64,000 nt of DNA from DATDAW01 sp036525185 (GTDB lineage Bacteria; Verrucomicrobiota; Verrucomicrobiia; Chthoniobacterales; DASVRZ01): NCBI GenBank assembly GCA_036525185.1, contig DATDAW010000021.1:22252-86251 (forward strand). Reading direction: 5' to 3'. The translations under genes were made by a program, and so were the position numbers. Numbering within the stretch: position 1 is the stretch's first letter; each line of letters opens with the position of its first letter. The notes beneath the pieces are model-generated. The model saw only the letters and a list, made by a program, of their open reading frames with translations. It was not told where the DNA came from and did no database searches. Of this stretch, positions 26,008 through 35,038 are shown in pieces.

Positions 26008-27276
26008 ATGACGAGCACAAACGATGTGACTTCACGAGCCCGGACCCTGGACAAGCAGTTTAGCTGGCATCCGTTCACCCCGATGGAGGCGTGGTGCGCG
26101 CCGGAATTTGAGCCTCTGGTGATCGTGGGCGGCAAAGGACCCTATCTGATCGACTCGGAAGGACACGCGTATCTCGACGGAAATTCATCGATCTGGGTGA
26201 ACATCCACGGGCACGCCCATCCACGGTTGAATGCGGCGATCGCCGGGCAGCTGGACCGGATCGCTCATAGCTCATTTCTGGGTTTTACCCATCCGCTGGC
26301 CGGAGAACTCGCGGCTCGATTGTGCGGATTGTTTTCCGGCAGCGCTGGCGAGAAACCGACGCGGGTATTTTTTGGGGACAACGGCTCGACAGCAATCGAA
26401 GTGGCGATCAAAATTTCTGCGCAGTACTGGATGCAGAATGGTCAGCCGCAACGGACGCGGTTCGTAAGTTTTACGGAGGCGTATCACGGCGATACAATGG
26501 GCGCGGCGAGTCTGGGTGGGAACGCGCTGTTCCACGAGCGTTTCCGTGTGCATCACTTTCCGGTGACGCATGTTCGATCGGTCGCGGAAATGGATCACCT
26601 GCCGCAAAACGAGGTAGCGGCGGTCGTCGTCGAGCCATTGATCCAGGGGGTCGCAGGCATGCGGCCCTGGCCATCGGGCATGCTGGCAGAGCTGCGGGCG
26701 TGGACGAAGGCGCGCGGGATTCATCTCATTTTGGATGAGGTGATGACCGGATTCGGGCGGACGGGAAAGATGTTTGCATGCCAGCACGAAAATGTCGTCC
26801 CGGAGTTTCTTTGCCTGGCCAAGGGGCTGACGGGCGGTTATTTGCCGATGTCGGCAACACTGATGCCAGAGCGTATTTTCGAAGGTTTCCTCGGTGAGCA
26901 AAGCCGGGCCGTTTATTATGGGCACAGTTACACGGCGAATCCGCTGGGCTGTGCTGCCGCCCTGGCGTCGCTCGAGATTTTCGAAGAGGAAAAGACCCTA
27001 GAGAGATTACAGGGAAAGATCGCTCTTTTAAGCGATGAACTGGCGACGCTTGCCGCGAGGAATCCGAACGTAGGCGCCGTCCGCCAATGCGGGTTCATCG
27101 CGGGAATCGACGTCACTGGCCGATCCGGAGCTGATGTTTGTCTGAGAGCCCGAAAATACGGACTTCTTACCCGACCCATTCGCGACACCGTCGTGCTGAT
27201 GTTGCCGTTATGCGTGAGCAAAGTGCAAATCTGTGAGGCGATCGCGGCGATCGGCAGGGCCGCCGCGGAAGTGTAG
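26008..27276 (+). CDS. bioA: Adenosylmethionine-8-amino-7-oxononanoate aminotransferase
   Basis: BioA is the PLP enzyme that makes 7,8-diaminopelargonic acid for biotin. The 422-residue product has FSWHPFTPMEAW at its N-terminus (BioA-specific), NSSIWVNIHGHAHP, and FFGDNGSTAIEVAIK near residue 125. It also has ILDEVMTGFGRTGKMFAC (about 243-260) and the PLP lysine in LCLAKGLTGGYLPMSATL (about 269-286). The ATG at 26008 was chosen because family similarity starts soon after; an in-frame TTG at 25969 would add 13 residues. There is no clear Shine-Dalgarno. No other bio gene is nearby. Confidence 0.95.
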   Translation: MTSTNDVTSRARTLDKQFSWHPFTPMEAWCAPEFEPLVIVGGKGPYLIDSEGHAYLDGNSSIWVNIHGHAHPRLNAAIAGQLDRIAHSSFLGFTHPLAGELAARLCGLFSGSAGEKPTRVFFGDNGSTAIEVAIKISAQYWMQNGQPQRTRFVSFTEAYHGDTMGAASLGGNALFHERFRVHHFPVTHVRSVAEMDHLPQNEVAAVVVEPLIQGVAGMRPWPSGMLAELRAWTKARGIHLILDEVMTGFGRTGKMFACQHENVVPEFLCLAKGLTGGYLPMSATLMPERIFEGFLGEQSRAVYYGHSYTANPLGCAAALASLEIFEEEKTLERLQGKIALLSDELATLAARNPNVGAVRQCGFIAGIDVTGRSGADVCLRARKYGLLTRPIRDTVVLMLPLCVSKVQICEAIAAIGRAAAEV

Positions 27277-27350
27277 AGCAGCGATGCTCCTCTCCATCCA
27301 AAAAGTTCCGTGATGAAAAACCCACACCCTGCTGTTATTTTTATCGTTCT

Positions 27351-28139
27351 ATGAATGACGCCGCGCTCCGAATCGCAGATCGCCAGTTTTCTTCGCGCCT
27401 TTTCGTCGGCACCGGAAAATTCAGTGGGAACGCCGTTATGCGCGATGCTCTCGAAGCCAGCGGCACGGAAATCGTCACCGTTGCCCTTCGGCGTGCGGAT
27501 TTGTCCAGCAAGAAGGACCCATTCGCCAACATCCTCGACTTCATCGATCCGGCGAAATACCTCCTCCTGCCCAATACCAGCGGCGCAATGACCGCCGAAG
27601 AGGCGGTCCGCCTCGCGCGCCTCGCCGTGGCGGCCGGGCTGCCAAACTGGGTCAAACTCGAAATTCATCCCGACCCCCGGTATTTGCTGCCTGACCCAAT
27701 CGAGACCCTTAAGGCCACAGAAATCCTGGTGCGCGAAGGCTTTGTCGTCTTTCCATACATCAACGCCGATCCCGTTCTTGCCAAGCGCCTGCAGGATTCG
27801 GGGGCTGCCACCGTCATGCCGCTCGGCTCGCCCATCGGCAGCAATCGCGGCATTCGCACCCGCGACCAGATCGAAATCATCATCGAACAGGCCACTGTTC
27901 CCGTTGTGATCGATGCGGGGATCGGCGCGCCCAGCCAGGCCGCAGAAGCCATGGAAATGGGGGCGGATGCAGTCCTTATCAACACTGCCATCGCCATAAG
28001 CTCCGACCCGGTGCGCATGGCGCGGGCCTTTGCGGTCGCTGTCCAGGCTGGACGCGAAGCCTACGAACTCGGTCTCGCCGCCCCAGGGGTCCATGCAATC
28101 GCCACGAGCCCGCTCACAGGTTTTCTGAAAGCCTCATGA
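27351..28139 (+). CDS. thiG: Thiazole synthase
   Basis: ThiG condenses deoxyxylulose-5-phosphate, dehydroglycine and ThiS-thiocarboxylate into the thiazole moiety of thiamine. The 262-residue protein shows SRLFVGTGKFSGNAVMRDALEASGTEIVTVALRR (about residues 12-45), LLPNTSGAMTAEEAVR, and the lysine region NWVKLEIHPDPRYLLPD at about 98-114. The phosphate-binding GSPIGSNRGIRTRDQI follows near 160, then VPVVIDAGIGAPSQAAEAMEMGADAVLINTAIA. ThiS, ThiF and ThiH are not adjacent. Its stop overlaps the next gene (ATGA). Confidence 0.97.
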   Translation: MNDAALRIADRQFSSRLFVGTGKFSGNAVMRDALEASGTEIVTVALRRADLSSKKDPFANILDFIDPAKYLLLPNTSGAMTAEEAVRLARLAVAAGLPNWVKLEIHPDPRYLLPDPIETLKATEILVREGFVVFPYINADPVLAKRLQDSGAATVMPLGSPIGSNRGIRTRDQIEIIIEQATVPVVIDAGIGAPSQAAEAMEMGADAVLINTAIAISSDPVRMARAFAVAVQAGREAYELGLAAPGVHAIATSPLTGFLKAS

Positions 28140-28921
28140 GTCTGCTCGAAGTCAAGAACCTGCGCACGTGGTTCCAACCATCTGGCGGTCTGTTTTCGAA
28201 ACGCGTCGAGCCCGTGAAAGCGGTTGATGATGTCAGTTTCAACGTCGACAAGGGCACCACCGTCGGCCTGGTCGGCGAAAGCGGCAGTGGTAAAACGACT
28301 GTCGGCAAAACCCTCCTCAAGCTCGAGGCCGCAACCAGCGGCGACGTCCGTTTCGCTGGGGTCGACATCCTTCCGCTTACTGAAGCGAAATTCCGCCCGT
28401 TACGGAGGCGGATGCAGATGATTTTCCAGGATCCATTCGGCTCTCTCAACCCGCGAATGACCATTGGACAAATCGTCTCCGAGCCGCTCGAGATCCATTT
28501 TCCGGAATTGACCGGCACCCAACGCCGCGACCGTGTCGCGGAGTTGCTTGGATTGGTCGAGTTAAAGCCAGACTTTGCGGCACGTTACCCGCACGAATTC
28601 AGTGGGGGTCAGCGCCAGCGCATCGGTATCGCACGCGCCCTCGCCGTCAAGCCGGATTTTATTGTTTGCGACGAAGCGGTGAGTGCGCTCGATGTCTCCG
28701 TCCAGGCGCAGATCATCAATCTGCTCCAGGACCTCCAGGAACAACTCGGACTTACATACCTCTTCATCGCCCATGACCTGGCCGTCGTCGAACACATTAG
28801 CGACTACGTGCTCGTCATGTTCCGGGGGAAGATCGTCGAAGCAGCTTCCGCGTCGGATATTTATCAAAACCCGCAACACGAATACACCCGCCGCCTGCTC
28901 GCCGCCGTTCCTGCTCTCTAG
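28136..28921 (+). CDS. ABC transporter ATP-binding protein, oligopeptide/dipeptide (OppF/DppF) type
   Basis: A 261-residue ATPase with Walker A GESGSGKTTVGKTLL (about residues 49-63), Q-loop MQMIFQDPFGSLNPRMTI (about 94-111), signature FSGGQRQRIGIARALA and Walker B FIVCDEAVSALDVSVQ. The H-loop FIAHDLAVVEHISD follows. The N-terminal LEVKNLRTWF and PVKAVDDVSFNV are typical of OppF/DppF. No matching permease, OppD or binding protein is in the window, so its transporter is encoded elsewhere or its partner is different. It overlaps thiG by 4 bp and is 15 bp from rodA. Confidence 0.9.
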   Translation: MSLLEVKNLRTWFQPSGGLFSKRVEPVKAVDDVSFNVDKGTTVGLVGESGSGKTTVGKTLLKLEAATSGDVRFAGVDILPLTEAKFRPLRRRMQMIFQDPFGSLNPRMTIGQIVSEPLEIHFPELTGTQRRDRVAELLGLVELKPDFAARYPHEFSGGQRQRIGIARALAVKPDFIVCDEAVSALDVSVQAQIINLLQDLQEQLGLTYLFIAHDLAVVEHISDYVLVMFRGKIVEAASASDIYQNPQHEYTRRLLAAVPAL

Positions 28922-28936
28922 TTCGGTCTGACAATC

Positions 28937-30076
28937 ATGCATCCACTCCTCAAAAAACTCCTCGGTCTCAACTGGGTTCTTTTTGCCATCATGATTGGCC
29001 TATGCATCTTCGGCGTTTTTGCCGTTTACTCGGCGACGTGGATGCGGACCGACGACTACCTGGTTACGGCCTGGTCCAAGCAGACGACCTGGATGCTGGT
29101 GGGTCTGGTTAGTTTTTTCGCGCTGAGTCTGATTGATTATCGCTGGATCAAGTGGGGTGCGGTGCCGTTATATATCCTGGGCATCCTCGGATTGATCGCC
29201 TGTATTTTGTTCGGAAAAACAGTTTACGGAGCGAAAAGCTGGCTGGACTTGAAAGTGATGAGCTTTCAGCCATCGCAGCTCGCCATCATGGCCGGCATCA
29301 TGGTCCTCTCAGTCGCGCTCGCCCTTAATCAGATCAAAAATCTGCATCCCATTCTTCGAATACTGATCTGCGGCGCAATCGTCGGCGCGCCTTGGGTCAT
29401 GATCCTCAAACAGCCTGACCTTGGTTCGTGCCTTGTCTGGATACCGGTCGTCCTCGCAATGTTCTTCGTCGGCGGAATTCCCAAGCGCTACATGCTTACG
29501 CTGCTGCTTCTGGGCCTCATTGTCATTCCGCCTGCGATCGTTTTCGTGCTAAAGCCCTATCAAGTCGAACGACTTACGACATTTCTGCATCCTGAACGTG
29601 ACAAACGCGGCGCAGGCTGGACGATCAACCAGTCCCTCATCGCCATCGGCTCCGGTGGTTTCGAAGGCAAAGGTTTCAAAGCGCCCAACACCCAAAACGA
29701 ACTCGGCTTTTTGCCCGAAACAATCGTCCATAATGACTTCATTTTTTCCGTCATTGGGGAGCAGCACGGCTTTGTCGGTGGTGCCATTCTCATTGGCGCC
29801 TACGGCCTTTTGATCGTTACCGGACTCCACATCGCCGCCGCCTCCGAAGACTCGTTGGGGACATTGCTGGCAGTAGGAATCATTACCTTAATTTTTACGC
29901 ACGTTTTTATGAATATCGGCATGACGATTTCGGCGACACCCATCACGGGGCTGCCGCTACCTCTGATTAGTTATGGCGGAAGCTTTGTTCTAATCATCAT
30001 GTCCTGCTTTGGCATTCTGCAAAGCATCTGGATTCATCGCCACGCTACTCCAGTGAAACCCGGTTCACGACGCTAG
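28937..30076 (+). CDS. rodA: Rod shape-determining protein RodA (SEDS glycosyltransferase)
   Basis: RodA is the membrane peptidoglycan glycosyltransferase of the elongasome. The 379-residue protein has about ten transmembrane helices. SEDS motifs include KSWLDLKVMSFQPSQLAIMAG (about residues 98-118), LKQPDLGSCLVWIP near 156, GAGWTINQSLIAIGSGGFEGKGF (about 226-248), FLPETIVHNDFIFSVIGEQHGFVGG, and TGLPLPLISYGGSF near the C-terminus. No penicillin-binding protein 2 or mreBCD gene lies beside it here. The 3' end overlaps the convergent HAD gene by 12 bp. Confidence 0.96.
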   Translation: MHPLLKKLLGLNWVLFAIMIGLCIFGVFAVYSATWMRTDDYLVTAWSKQTTWMLVGLVSFFALSLIDYRWIKWGAVPLYILGILGLIACILFGKTVYGAKSWLDLKVMSFQPSQLAIMAGIMVLSVALALNQIKNLHPILRILICGAIVGAPWVMILKQPDLGSCLVWIPVVLAMFFVGGIPKRYMLTLLLLGLIVIPPAIVFVLKPYQVERLTTFLHPERDKRGAGWTINQSLIAIGSGGFEGKGFKAPNTQNELGFLPETIVHNDFIFSVIGEQHGFVGGAILIGAYGLLIVTGLHIAAASEDSLGTLLAVGIITLIFTHVFMNIGMTISATPITGLPLPLISYGGSFVLIIMSCFGILQSIWIHRHATPVKPGSRR

Positions 30077-30661
30077 TTTTGCAAAGTCCTTTAGAAACAG
30101 GTCATGCTGTTTGAAGTCGTAATGCAGCACTTGAAAACCTGCCTCTCGCGCCGACTCAATGTTAGGTAGCAAATCGTCGATGTAAGCCGTGTGTTTCGGG
30201 TCGACGCCAAACGTTTGAATTGCCTTAAGGAAGATCTCTGGGGCTGGCTTCATCACCCGCACGTCATGCGAGTAAATCGCGGCGTCGAAAAGACCAAAAA
30301 CCGGATACTCGCGAACAAAATACTCCACGTGTATCCCATTGGTATTCGACAGCAAATAGAGTGGATAGTGACCCAGAAGCGATTGAACGAATTCTGCCAT
30401 CGGTTCGTTCAGCGTAAAAATTTCCTGCCACGCCGTCTCGAAATCCGAGTGGCTTCCCCCGAAACCTACCGCGTCCGCTGCCGCTCCCACAAACTCGCGT
30501 CGGGAGATTCCTCCTTCCTCCAGGAGCATCTTCAATCGTTCCACCTCTGCCCAGGTTGCATCATCGAGCCGCACGCTTGATTTACGAATCCGCTCCACAG
30601 CAAGCGAGAAGTCGAAATTCAGAAGCACGTTTCCGATATCAAAAATGATCGCGTTCAGCAT
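30065..30661 (-). CDS. HAD family hydrolase, YihX-like
   Basis: A 198-residue haloacid-dehalogenase phosphatase. Motif I is IIFDIGNVLLNFD (about residues 4-16), with G in place of the second Asp that many phosphatases carry, as in the YihX-like group. Motif II is LYLLSNTNGIHVEYF (about 101-115), the lysine is in VRVMKPAPEIFLKAI, and motif IV is TAYIDDLLPNIESARE. The cap is a short helical C1 type. The start at 30661 was preferred to the upstream frame start because motif I begins there. The substrate is unknown (probably a sugar phosphate). Confidence 0.87.
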   Translation of the reverse strand: MLNAIIFDIGNVLLNFDFSLAVERIRKSSVRLDDATWAEVERLKMLLEEGGISRREFVGAAADAVGFGGSHSDFETAWQEIFTLNEPMAEFVQSLLGHYPLYLLSNTNGIHVEYFVREYPVFGLFDAAIYSHDVRVMKPAPEIFLKAIQTFGVDPKHTAYIDDLLPNIESAREAGFQVLHYDFKQHDLFLKDFAKLAS

Positions 30662-30775
30662 GGGAGTGACATTGAAGCACGAAAACAAGGGATGCGGCAA
30701 CAGCTCGTCCCTGGTTTAAGCCGAACCCACTGGAAGTCTTCGAATCGTGCGTGCGATGCAGATGGAAACGAAACA

Positions 30776-30799
30776 GCCGGACTCCATGCGGAATCCGGC
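30776..30799 (-). terminator. Likely terminator downstream of groEL
   Basis: On the minus strand GCCGGATTCC pairs with GGAGTCCGGC (one mismatch) around a 4-base loop. A T-rich TGTTTCGTTT tail follows. It lies about 45 bp beyond the groEL stop. Confidence 0.75.
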
Positions 30800-30841
30800 C
30801 GTTCGTCAATTTCAGGTATTGGTTGGAATGACCGCCTGGAC

Positions 30842-32482
30842 TTAGTAGTCCATGCCGCCCATGCCGCCCATACCGCCGCCCGAAGGCATGGCGGGAGCTT
30901 TTTCCTTCTCTGGGAGCTCGGTAATGACAGCTTCCGTCGTCAGGAGCAGTCCGGAGATGGAAGAGGCATTCTGGAGCGCGCTGCGGGTTACTTTGGTCGG
31001 GTCGACGACACCAGCCTTTACGAGGTCAACATATTCGCCGGTGGCGACGTTGTAGCCTTCGTTGCCGGAACGCTTCTTGACTTCCTGCACGATGAGCGCG
31101 CCTTCCTGACCGGCATTGTCAGCGAGTTGGCGAAGCGGGGCTTCGATCGCACGACGGACGATCGCGACGCCGATGGCTTCGTCGCCATTGAGCTTGAGGC
31201 TGTCGAGCGATTTCTGAGCGCGGATAAGAGCGACGCCGCCGCCGGGGACGATGCCTTCCTCGACCGCCGCACGGGTGGCGTGAAGGGCGTCTTCGACGCG
31301 GGCTTTCTTCTCTTTCATCTCGGTTTCCGTTGCGGCACCGACGTTGATCACTGCCACGCCGCCGGCGAGTTTCGCGAGGCGTTCCTGGAGTTTTTCACGG
31401 TCGTAGTCGCTGGTGGTTTCCTCGATCTGGCGGCGGATTTGGTTAACCCGGCCCTGGATGTCGGCGCTGCTGCCTTCGCCTTCGACGATGGTGGTGTTTT
31501 CCTTGTCGATGGTGACGCGGGCGGTCTTGCCGAGGTCGTCGATCGTGATGCTCTCGAGCTTGATGCCGAGGTCTTCGGTGATACAACGGCCGCCGGTGAG
31601 GATGGCGATGTCTTCGAGGATGGCCTTGCGGCGGTCGCCAAAACCAGGAGCCTTGACGGCTGCAACCTGCAGCGTGCCACGGAGCTTGTTAACCACCAGG
31701 GTTGCAAGCGCTTCGCCTTCGACGTCTTCAGCGATGATGAGCAACGGGCGGCCGGACTTGGCAACTTTCTCGAGGACGGGCAGCAGATCTTTCAGGCTGC
31801 TGATTTTCTTCTCGTGAATGAGGATATAAGGCTTCTCGAGAACGGCTTCCATCGACTCAGCGTTCGTCACGAAGTAAGGCGAGAGATAGCCTTTATCGAA
31901 CTGCATGCCTTCGACGACTTCGAGGCTGGTTTCGATGGATTTAGCTTCTTCGACTGTGATCGTGCCGTCTTTGCCGACTTTGTCCATAGCGTCAGCGATG
32001 ATTTCGCCGATCGTTGTGTCCCAGTTGGCGGAAACAGTGGCGACCTGGGCAATTTCCTTGCGGTCAGTGACCTTGTTGGAAATCTTGGCGAGCTCCGCGG
32101 TAATGGCTTCGACAGCCTTCTGGATGCCGCGCTGCAGCGAGGTCGGGTTGGCGCCTGCCGTTACATTCTTGAGGCCTTCCTTGTAGATGGCTTCGGCAAG
32201 GACGGTCGCGGTCGTGGTGCCGTCGCCGGCGATGTCGCTGGTCTTGCTGGCGACTTCGCGGACGAGCTGAGCGCCCATGTTTTCGTAAGGATCTTCGAGT
32301 TCGATTTCCTTGGCCACCGTCACACCGTCTTTGGTGATGGTCGGGCTGCCGAATTTCTTGTCGAGGATGACGTTACGTCCGGACGGCCCGAGGGTCGCCT
32401 TGACGGCTTTGGCAAGTTTCTCGACGCCGCGCAGAAGAGCGTGGCGTGCGGACTCGTCGAATTGGAGTTGTTTGGCTGCCAT
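30842..32482 (-). CDS. groEL: Chaperonin GroEL (Hsp60)
   Basis: A 546-residue 60-kDa chaperonin subunit. Diagnostic segments include LGPSGRNVILDKKFGSPTITKDGVTVAKEIELED (about residues 31-64) and the ATP site VGDGTTTATVLA (as IAGDGTTTATVL). VVEGMQFDKGYLSPYFVTN lies near 190, EEGIVPGGGVALIRA near 410, and the C-terminal tail is GGMGGMGGMDY. It follows groES by 38 bp, forming the usual groESL pair. No CIRCE operator was found in the leader. Confidence 0.99.
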   Translation of the reverse strand: MAAKQLQFDESARHALLRGVEKLAKAVKATLGPSGRNVILDKKFGSPTITKDGVTVAKEIELEDPYENMGAQLVREVASKTSDIAGDGTTTATVLAEAIYKEGLKNVTAGANPTSLQRGIQKAVEAITAELAKISNKVTDRKEIAQVATVSANWDTTIGEIIADAMDKVGKDGTITVEEAKSIETSLEVVEGMQFDKGYLSPYFVTNAESMEAVLEKPYILIHEKKISSLKDLLPVLEKVAKSGRPLLIIAEDVEGEALATLVVNKLRGTLQVAAVKAPGFGDRRKAILEDIAILTGGRCITEDLGIKLESITIDDLGKTARVTIDKENTTIVEGEGSSADIQGRVNQIRRQIEETTSDYDREKLQERLAKLAGGVAVINVGAATETEMKEKKARVEDALHATRAAVEEGIVPGGGVALIRAQKSLDSLKLNGDEAIGVAIVRRAIEAPLRQLADNAGQEGALIVQEVKKRSGNEGYNVATGEYVDLVKAGVVDPTKVTRSALQNASSISGLLLTTEAVITELPEKEKAPAMPSGGGMGGMGGMDY

Positions 32483-32520
32483 GTTAGTTATTTAAGCTGT
32501 AAGAATTAGTTTAAGATTGA

Positions 32521-32814
32521 TTAACCAATGATGCCGAGAATGTCGTCCTCGCGCATGATCAGGTAGGCTTCTCCGTCGATCTTGATTTCGGTACCACCGT
32601 ATTTTGAAATGAGGACTTTATCCCCTTCCTTCACGGTGAAGGCGATTTTTTTGCCTTCCTCATCGGTCTTGCCGGTGCCAAGAGCGACAACGGTGCCCTC
32701 CTGGGGTTTTTCCTTGGCGGTATCGGGAATAATGATTCCGCCTTTTTTGACTTCTTTTTCCTCCAGCGGCTGCACGATGACGCGGTCGCCTAGAGGTTTG
32801 ACGTTAATGGCCAT
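32521..32814 (-). CDS. groES: Co-chaperonin GroES (Hsp10)
   Basis: A 97-residue co-chaperonin. MAINVKPLGDRVIVQPLEEKEVKKGGIIIPDTAKEKPQEG covers the core and mobile loop, and KVLISKYGGTEIKIDGEAYLIMREDDILGI closes the barrel. The ATG at 32814 was chosen because family similarity begins there and an AAGGAG Shine-Dalgarno lies 12 bp upstream; an upstream in-frame start would add 16 residues. It sits between dnaK (114 bp upstream) and groEL. Confidence 0.98.
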   Translation of the reverse strand: MAINVKPLGDRVIVQPLEEKEVKKGGIIIPDTAKEKPQEGTVVALGTGKTDEEGKKIAFTVKEGDKVLISKYGGTEIKIDGEAYLIMREDDILGIIG

Positions 32815-32908
32815 ACTTGGATGTGTCTCCTTGTTGGGGTTGTTGTGGTTTGGGTTTGCCAACGATCCATGCCGGACATTCTAACGATCCGGCGCGGATC
32901 CTGGAAAA

Positions 32909-32926
32909 TTGTTACTGTTGTAACAA
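32909..32926 (-). promoter_or_regulatory. Perfect 7-bp inverted repeat between dnaK and groES
   Basis: TTGTTAC and GTAACAA are separated by 4 bases and start 1 bp after the dnaK stop codon. On the minus strand the palindrome is followed by a short T-run (ATTTTCC). It may be a weak terminator/attenuator or an operator for groESL. Confidence 0.5.
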
Positions 32927-32927
32927 A

Positions 32928-34874
32928 TTATTTCTTCTTGTCTTCGTCCACCATTTCGAACTCGGCGTCGACGACGTTGTCGTCCTTCTTCTTGCCGGAT
33001 TCGGTGGAGGAGGCGCCGGCCTCTGCCGTTTCGGGTTCGGGTTGCCCAGCTCCGGAACTGCCGGCAGCTTGCTTGTAGAGATCAGCACTAACCTCCTGGA
33101 ATTTTGATTCCAGTTTCTCGTGAGCCTGCTTGATGGCGTCGACGTCGTCGCCTTTCAGGGCTTCACGCACAGCTGCGATCGCACTTTCAATGTCGGATTT
33201 CTTGTCGCCGGGAAGCTTGTCGCCGAGGTCCTTGATCTGCTTCTCGCATTGATAGGCCAGCGAGTCGGCGTTGTTGCGGATTTCGATGGCGTCTCTGGCT
33301 TTCGCGTCTTCGGCAGCGTGGAGCTCGGCTTCCTTGCGGAGACGTTCCACTTCGGCTTTGTCGAGGCCGCTCGAACCCGTGATGGAGATTTTTTGCTCCT
33401 TCTTCGTGCCGAGGTCCTTTGCGCTAACATGCAGGATGCCGTTGGCGTCAATGTCGAAGGTAACCTCAATCTGAGGAACACCACGGGGCGCAGGTGGAAT
33501 GCCGTCGAGGTGGAATGTGCCCAGATTTTTGTTATCGCGGCTGAGCGGACGCTCGCCCTGCAAAACCTTGATCTCGACGCCAGGCTGATTGTCGCTGTAG
33601 GTCGAGAAGATCTGCGATTTGCGGGTCGGGATGGTTGTGTTGCGCGGAATCATCGCGGTTGCGACGCCACCGGCAGTCTCAATAGCCAGTGTAAGCGGCG
33701 TGACGTCGAGCAGGAGTACATCCTTGACTTCGCCTTTAAGAACGCCACCCTGAATAGCCGCGCCAACAGCAACAACCTCGTCCGGATTGACGCCTTTGTG
33801 CGGCTCCTTGTTAACGAGTTTACGCGCCGTTTCGATGACTCTTGGCATACGCGTCATACCACCGACAAGAACGAGTTCGTCGACCTGGCTGGCGGTGATT
33901 TTTGCGTCGGCCAGACAGTCACGCACCGGCTTGAGTGTGCGCTCGAACAGTGAGTCGGTGAGCTGTTCCAGCTTGGCACGTGTCAGCGTTTTCTGGATGT
34001 GCTTGGGCCCGGTCTGGTCGGCAGTAATAAATGGCAGGTTAATGTCGTACTGCTGCGCGGAAGAAAGCGCGATTTTTGCTTTTTCCGCTTCTTCTTTAAT
34101 ACGCTGAACGGCGTCGGGCTGTTTCGAGAGGTCAATGCCAGTGTCAGCTTTGAATTCGTCGATAATCCAGTCCATGACCTTGTGGTCCCAGTCGTCGCCG
34201 CCAAGGTGAGTATCGCCATTGGTGGCTTTTACTTCGAACAATCCATCACCGATTTCGAGGACGGAGATATCAAACGTGCCGCCGCCGAGATCGTAGACGG
34301 CGATCTTTTCGTCCTTCTTCTCGTTCAAACCATACGCCAGAGATGCGGCAGTCGGTTCGTTGATGATTCGAAGCACTTCGAGGCCAGCGATCTGGCCGGC
34401 ATCCTTGGTCGCATTGCGCTGCGAGTCGTTGAAATACGCCGGAACCGTGATGATAGCCTGGGTGATTTTTTCGCCGAGCTTCGATTCCGCATCGGCTTTC
34501 AATTTGGACAGAATCATCGCCGAAATTTCCGGCGGGGAATAAGTCTTGGTCTCGCCGCCAACGGTGACCTGAATATGGGCGTCGCCATTGGCCGCTTTGA
34601 TGAGTTTGTATGGGACGCGATGAGTTTCTTCCTGAACCTCGTCAAACTTGCGACCCATGAAACGTTTGACGGAGAAAATCGTATTGATCGCGTTGGTGAC
34701 GGCCTGGCGTTTTGCGGCCTGACCGACAACACGCTCACCGGATTTCGTGAAAGCGACGACCGACGGGGTAGTGCGGGCGCCCTCGGAATTTTCGAGGACC
34801 ACAGGTTCGCCACCTTCCATGACGGCCATGCAAGAGTTAGTGGTGCCGAGGTCAATGCCTAAGATTTTTGCCAT
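32928..34874 (-). CDS. dnaK: Molecular chaperone DnaK (Hsp70)
   Basis: A 648-residue Hsp70. The ATPase domain opens with ILGIDLGTTNSCMAVMEGG and includes AVITVPAYFNDSQR-type sequence (as AIITVPAYFNDSQRNATKDAG), IAVYDLGGGTFDISVLEIGDG and VLVGGMTRMPRV. The linker and substrate domain carry DVLLLDVTPLTLAIETAGG and NTTIPTRKSQIFSTYSDNQPGVEI, and the C-terminal tail is acidic (DAEFEMVDEDKKK). dnaJ and grpE are not adjacent. dnaK, groES and groEL run in the same direction, so the main cytosolic chaperones are clustered. Confidence 0.99.
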   Translation of the reverse strand: MAKILGIDLGTTNSCMAVMEGGEPVVLENSEGARTTPSVVAFTKSGERVVGQAAKRQAVTNAINTIFSVKRFMGRKFDEVQEETHRVPYKLIKAANGDAHIQVTVGGETKTYSPPEISAMILSKLKADAESKLGEKITQAIITVPAYFNDSQRNATKDAGQIAGLEVLRIINEPTAASLAYGLNEKKDEKIAVYDLGGGTFDISVLEIGDGLFEVKATNGDTHLGGDDWDHKVMDWIIDEFKADTGIDLSKQPDAVQRIKEEAEKAKIALSSAQQYDINLPFITADQTGPKHIQKTLTRAKLEQLTDSLFERTLKPVRDCLADAKITASQVDELVLVGGMTRMPRVIETARKLVNKEPHKGVNPDEVVAVGAAIQGGVLKGEVKDVLLLDVTPLTLAIETAGGVATAMIPRNTTIPTRKSQIFSTYSDNQPGVEIKVLQGERPLSRDNKNLGTFHLDGIPPAPRGVPQIEVTFDIDANGILHVSAKDLGTKKEQKISITGSSGLDKAEVERLRKEAELHAAEDAKARDAIEIRNNADSLAYQCEKQIKDLGDKLPGDKKSDIESAIAAVREALKGDDVDAIKQAHEKLESKFQEVSADLYKQAAGSSGAGQPEPETAEAGASSTESGKKKDDNVVDAEFEMVDEDKKK

Positions 34875-35020
34875 AGTGAAAAAGGGTAGGTGAAAAATTG
34901 AACTGCTGCGTCAATGGAAAGCAGATCGCGGGCCGTCCGCATATTTTAAACTTAACCAACTGTATACGAATGAGTTACGTCGTTTATCAAAACGGACTAC
35001 CATCGAGGCGCAGTGCCATG

Positions 35021-35038
35021 TTGTCACAACTTGTCACA
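35021..35038. repeat. Direct repeat TTGTCACA upstream of dnaK
   Basis: Two exact copies of TTGTCACA begin 10 bp apart (35021 and 35031), one helical turn, about 150 bp ahead of the dnaK start. They could form an operator for dnaK, but the distance is large. No CIRCE element is visible in this 189-bp leader. Confidence 0.4.

Noticed and set aside
26928..28094. A 388-codon minus-strand frame opposite bioA/thiG
   Set aside because: It runs antisense across two well-supported genes and matches nothing; treated as a shadow.
30692..32509. A 605-codon open frame on the plus strand opposite groEL
   Set aside because: It is the exact antisense of a highly conserved groEL; long antisense frames are expected from its codon bias. 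No family-like features are seen.
33120..34862. Long plus-strand frames opposite dnaK (277 and 287 codons)
   Set aside because: Antisense to dnaK, caused by codon bias.
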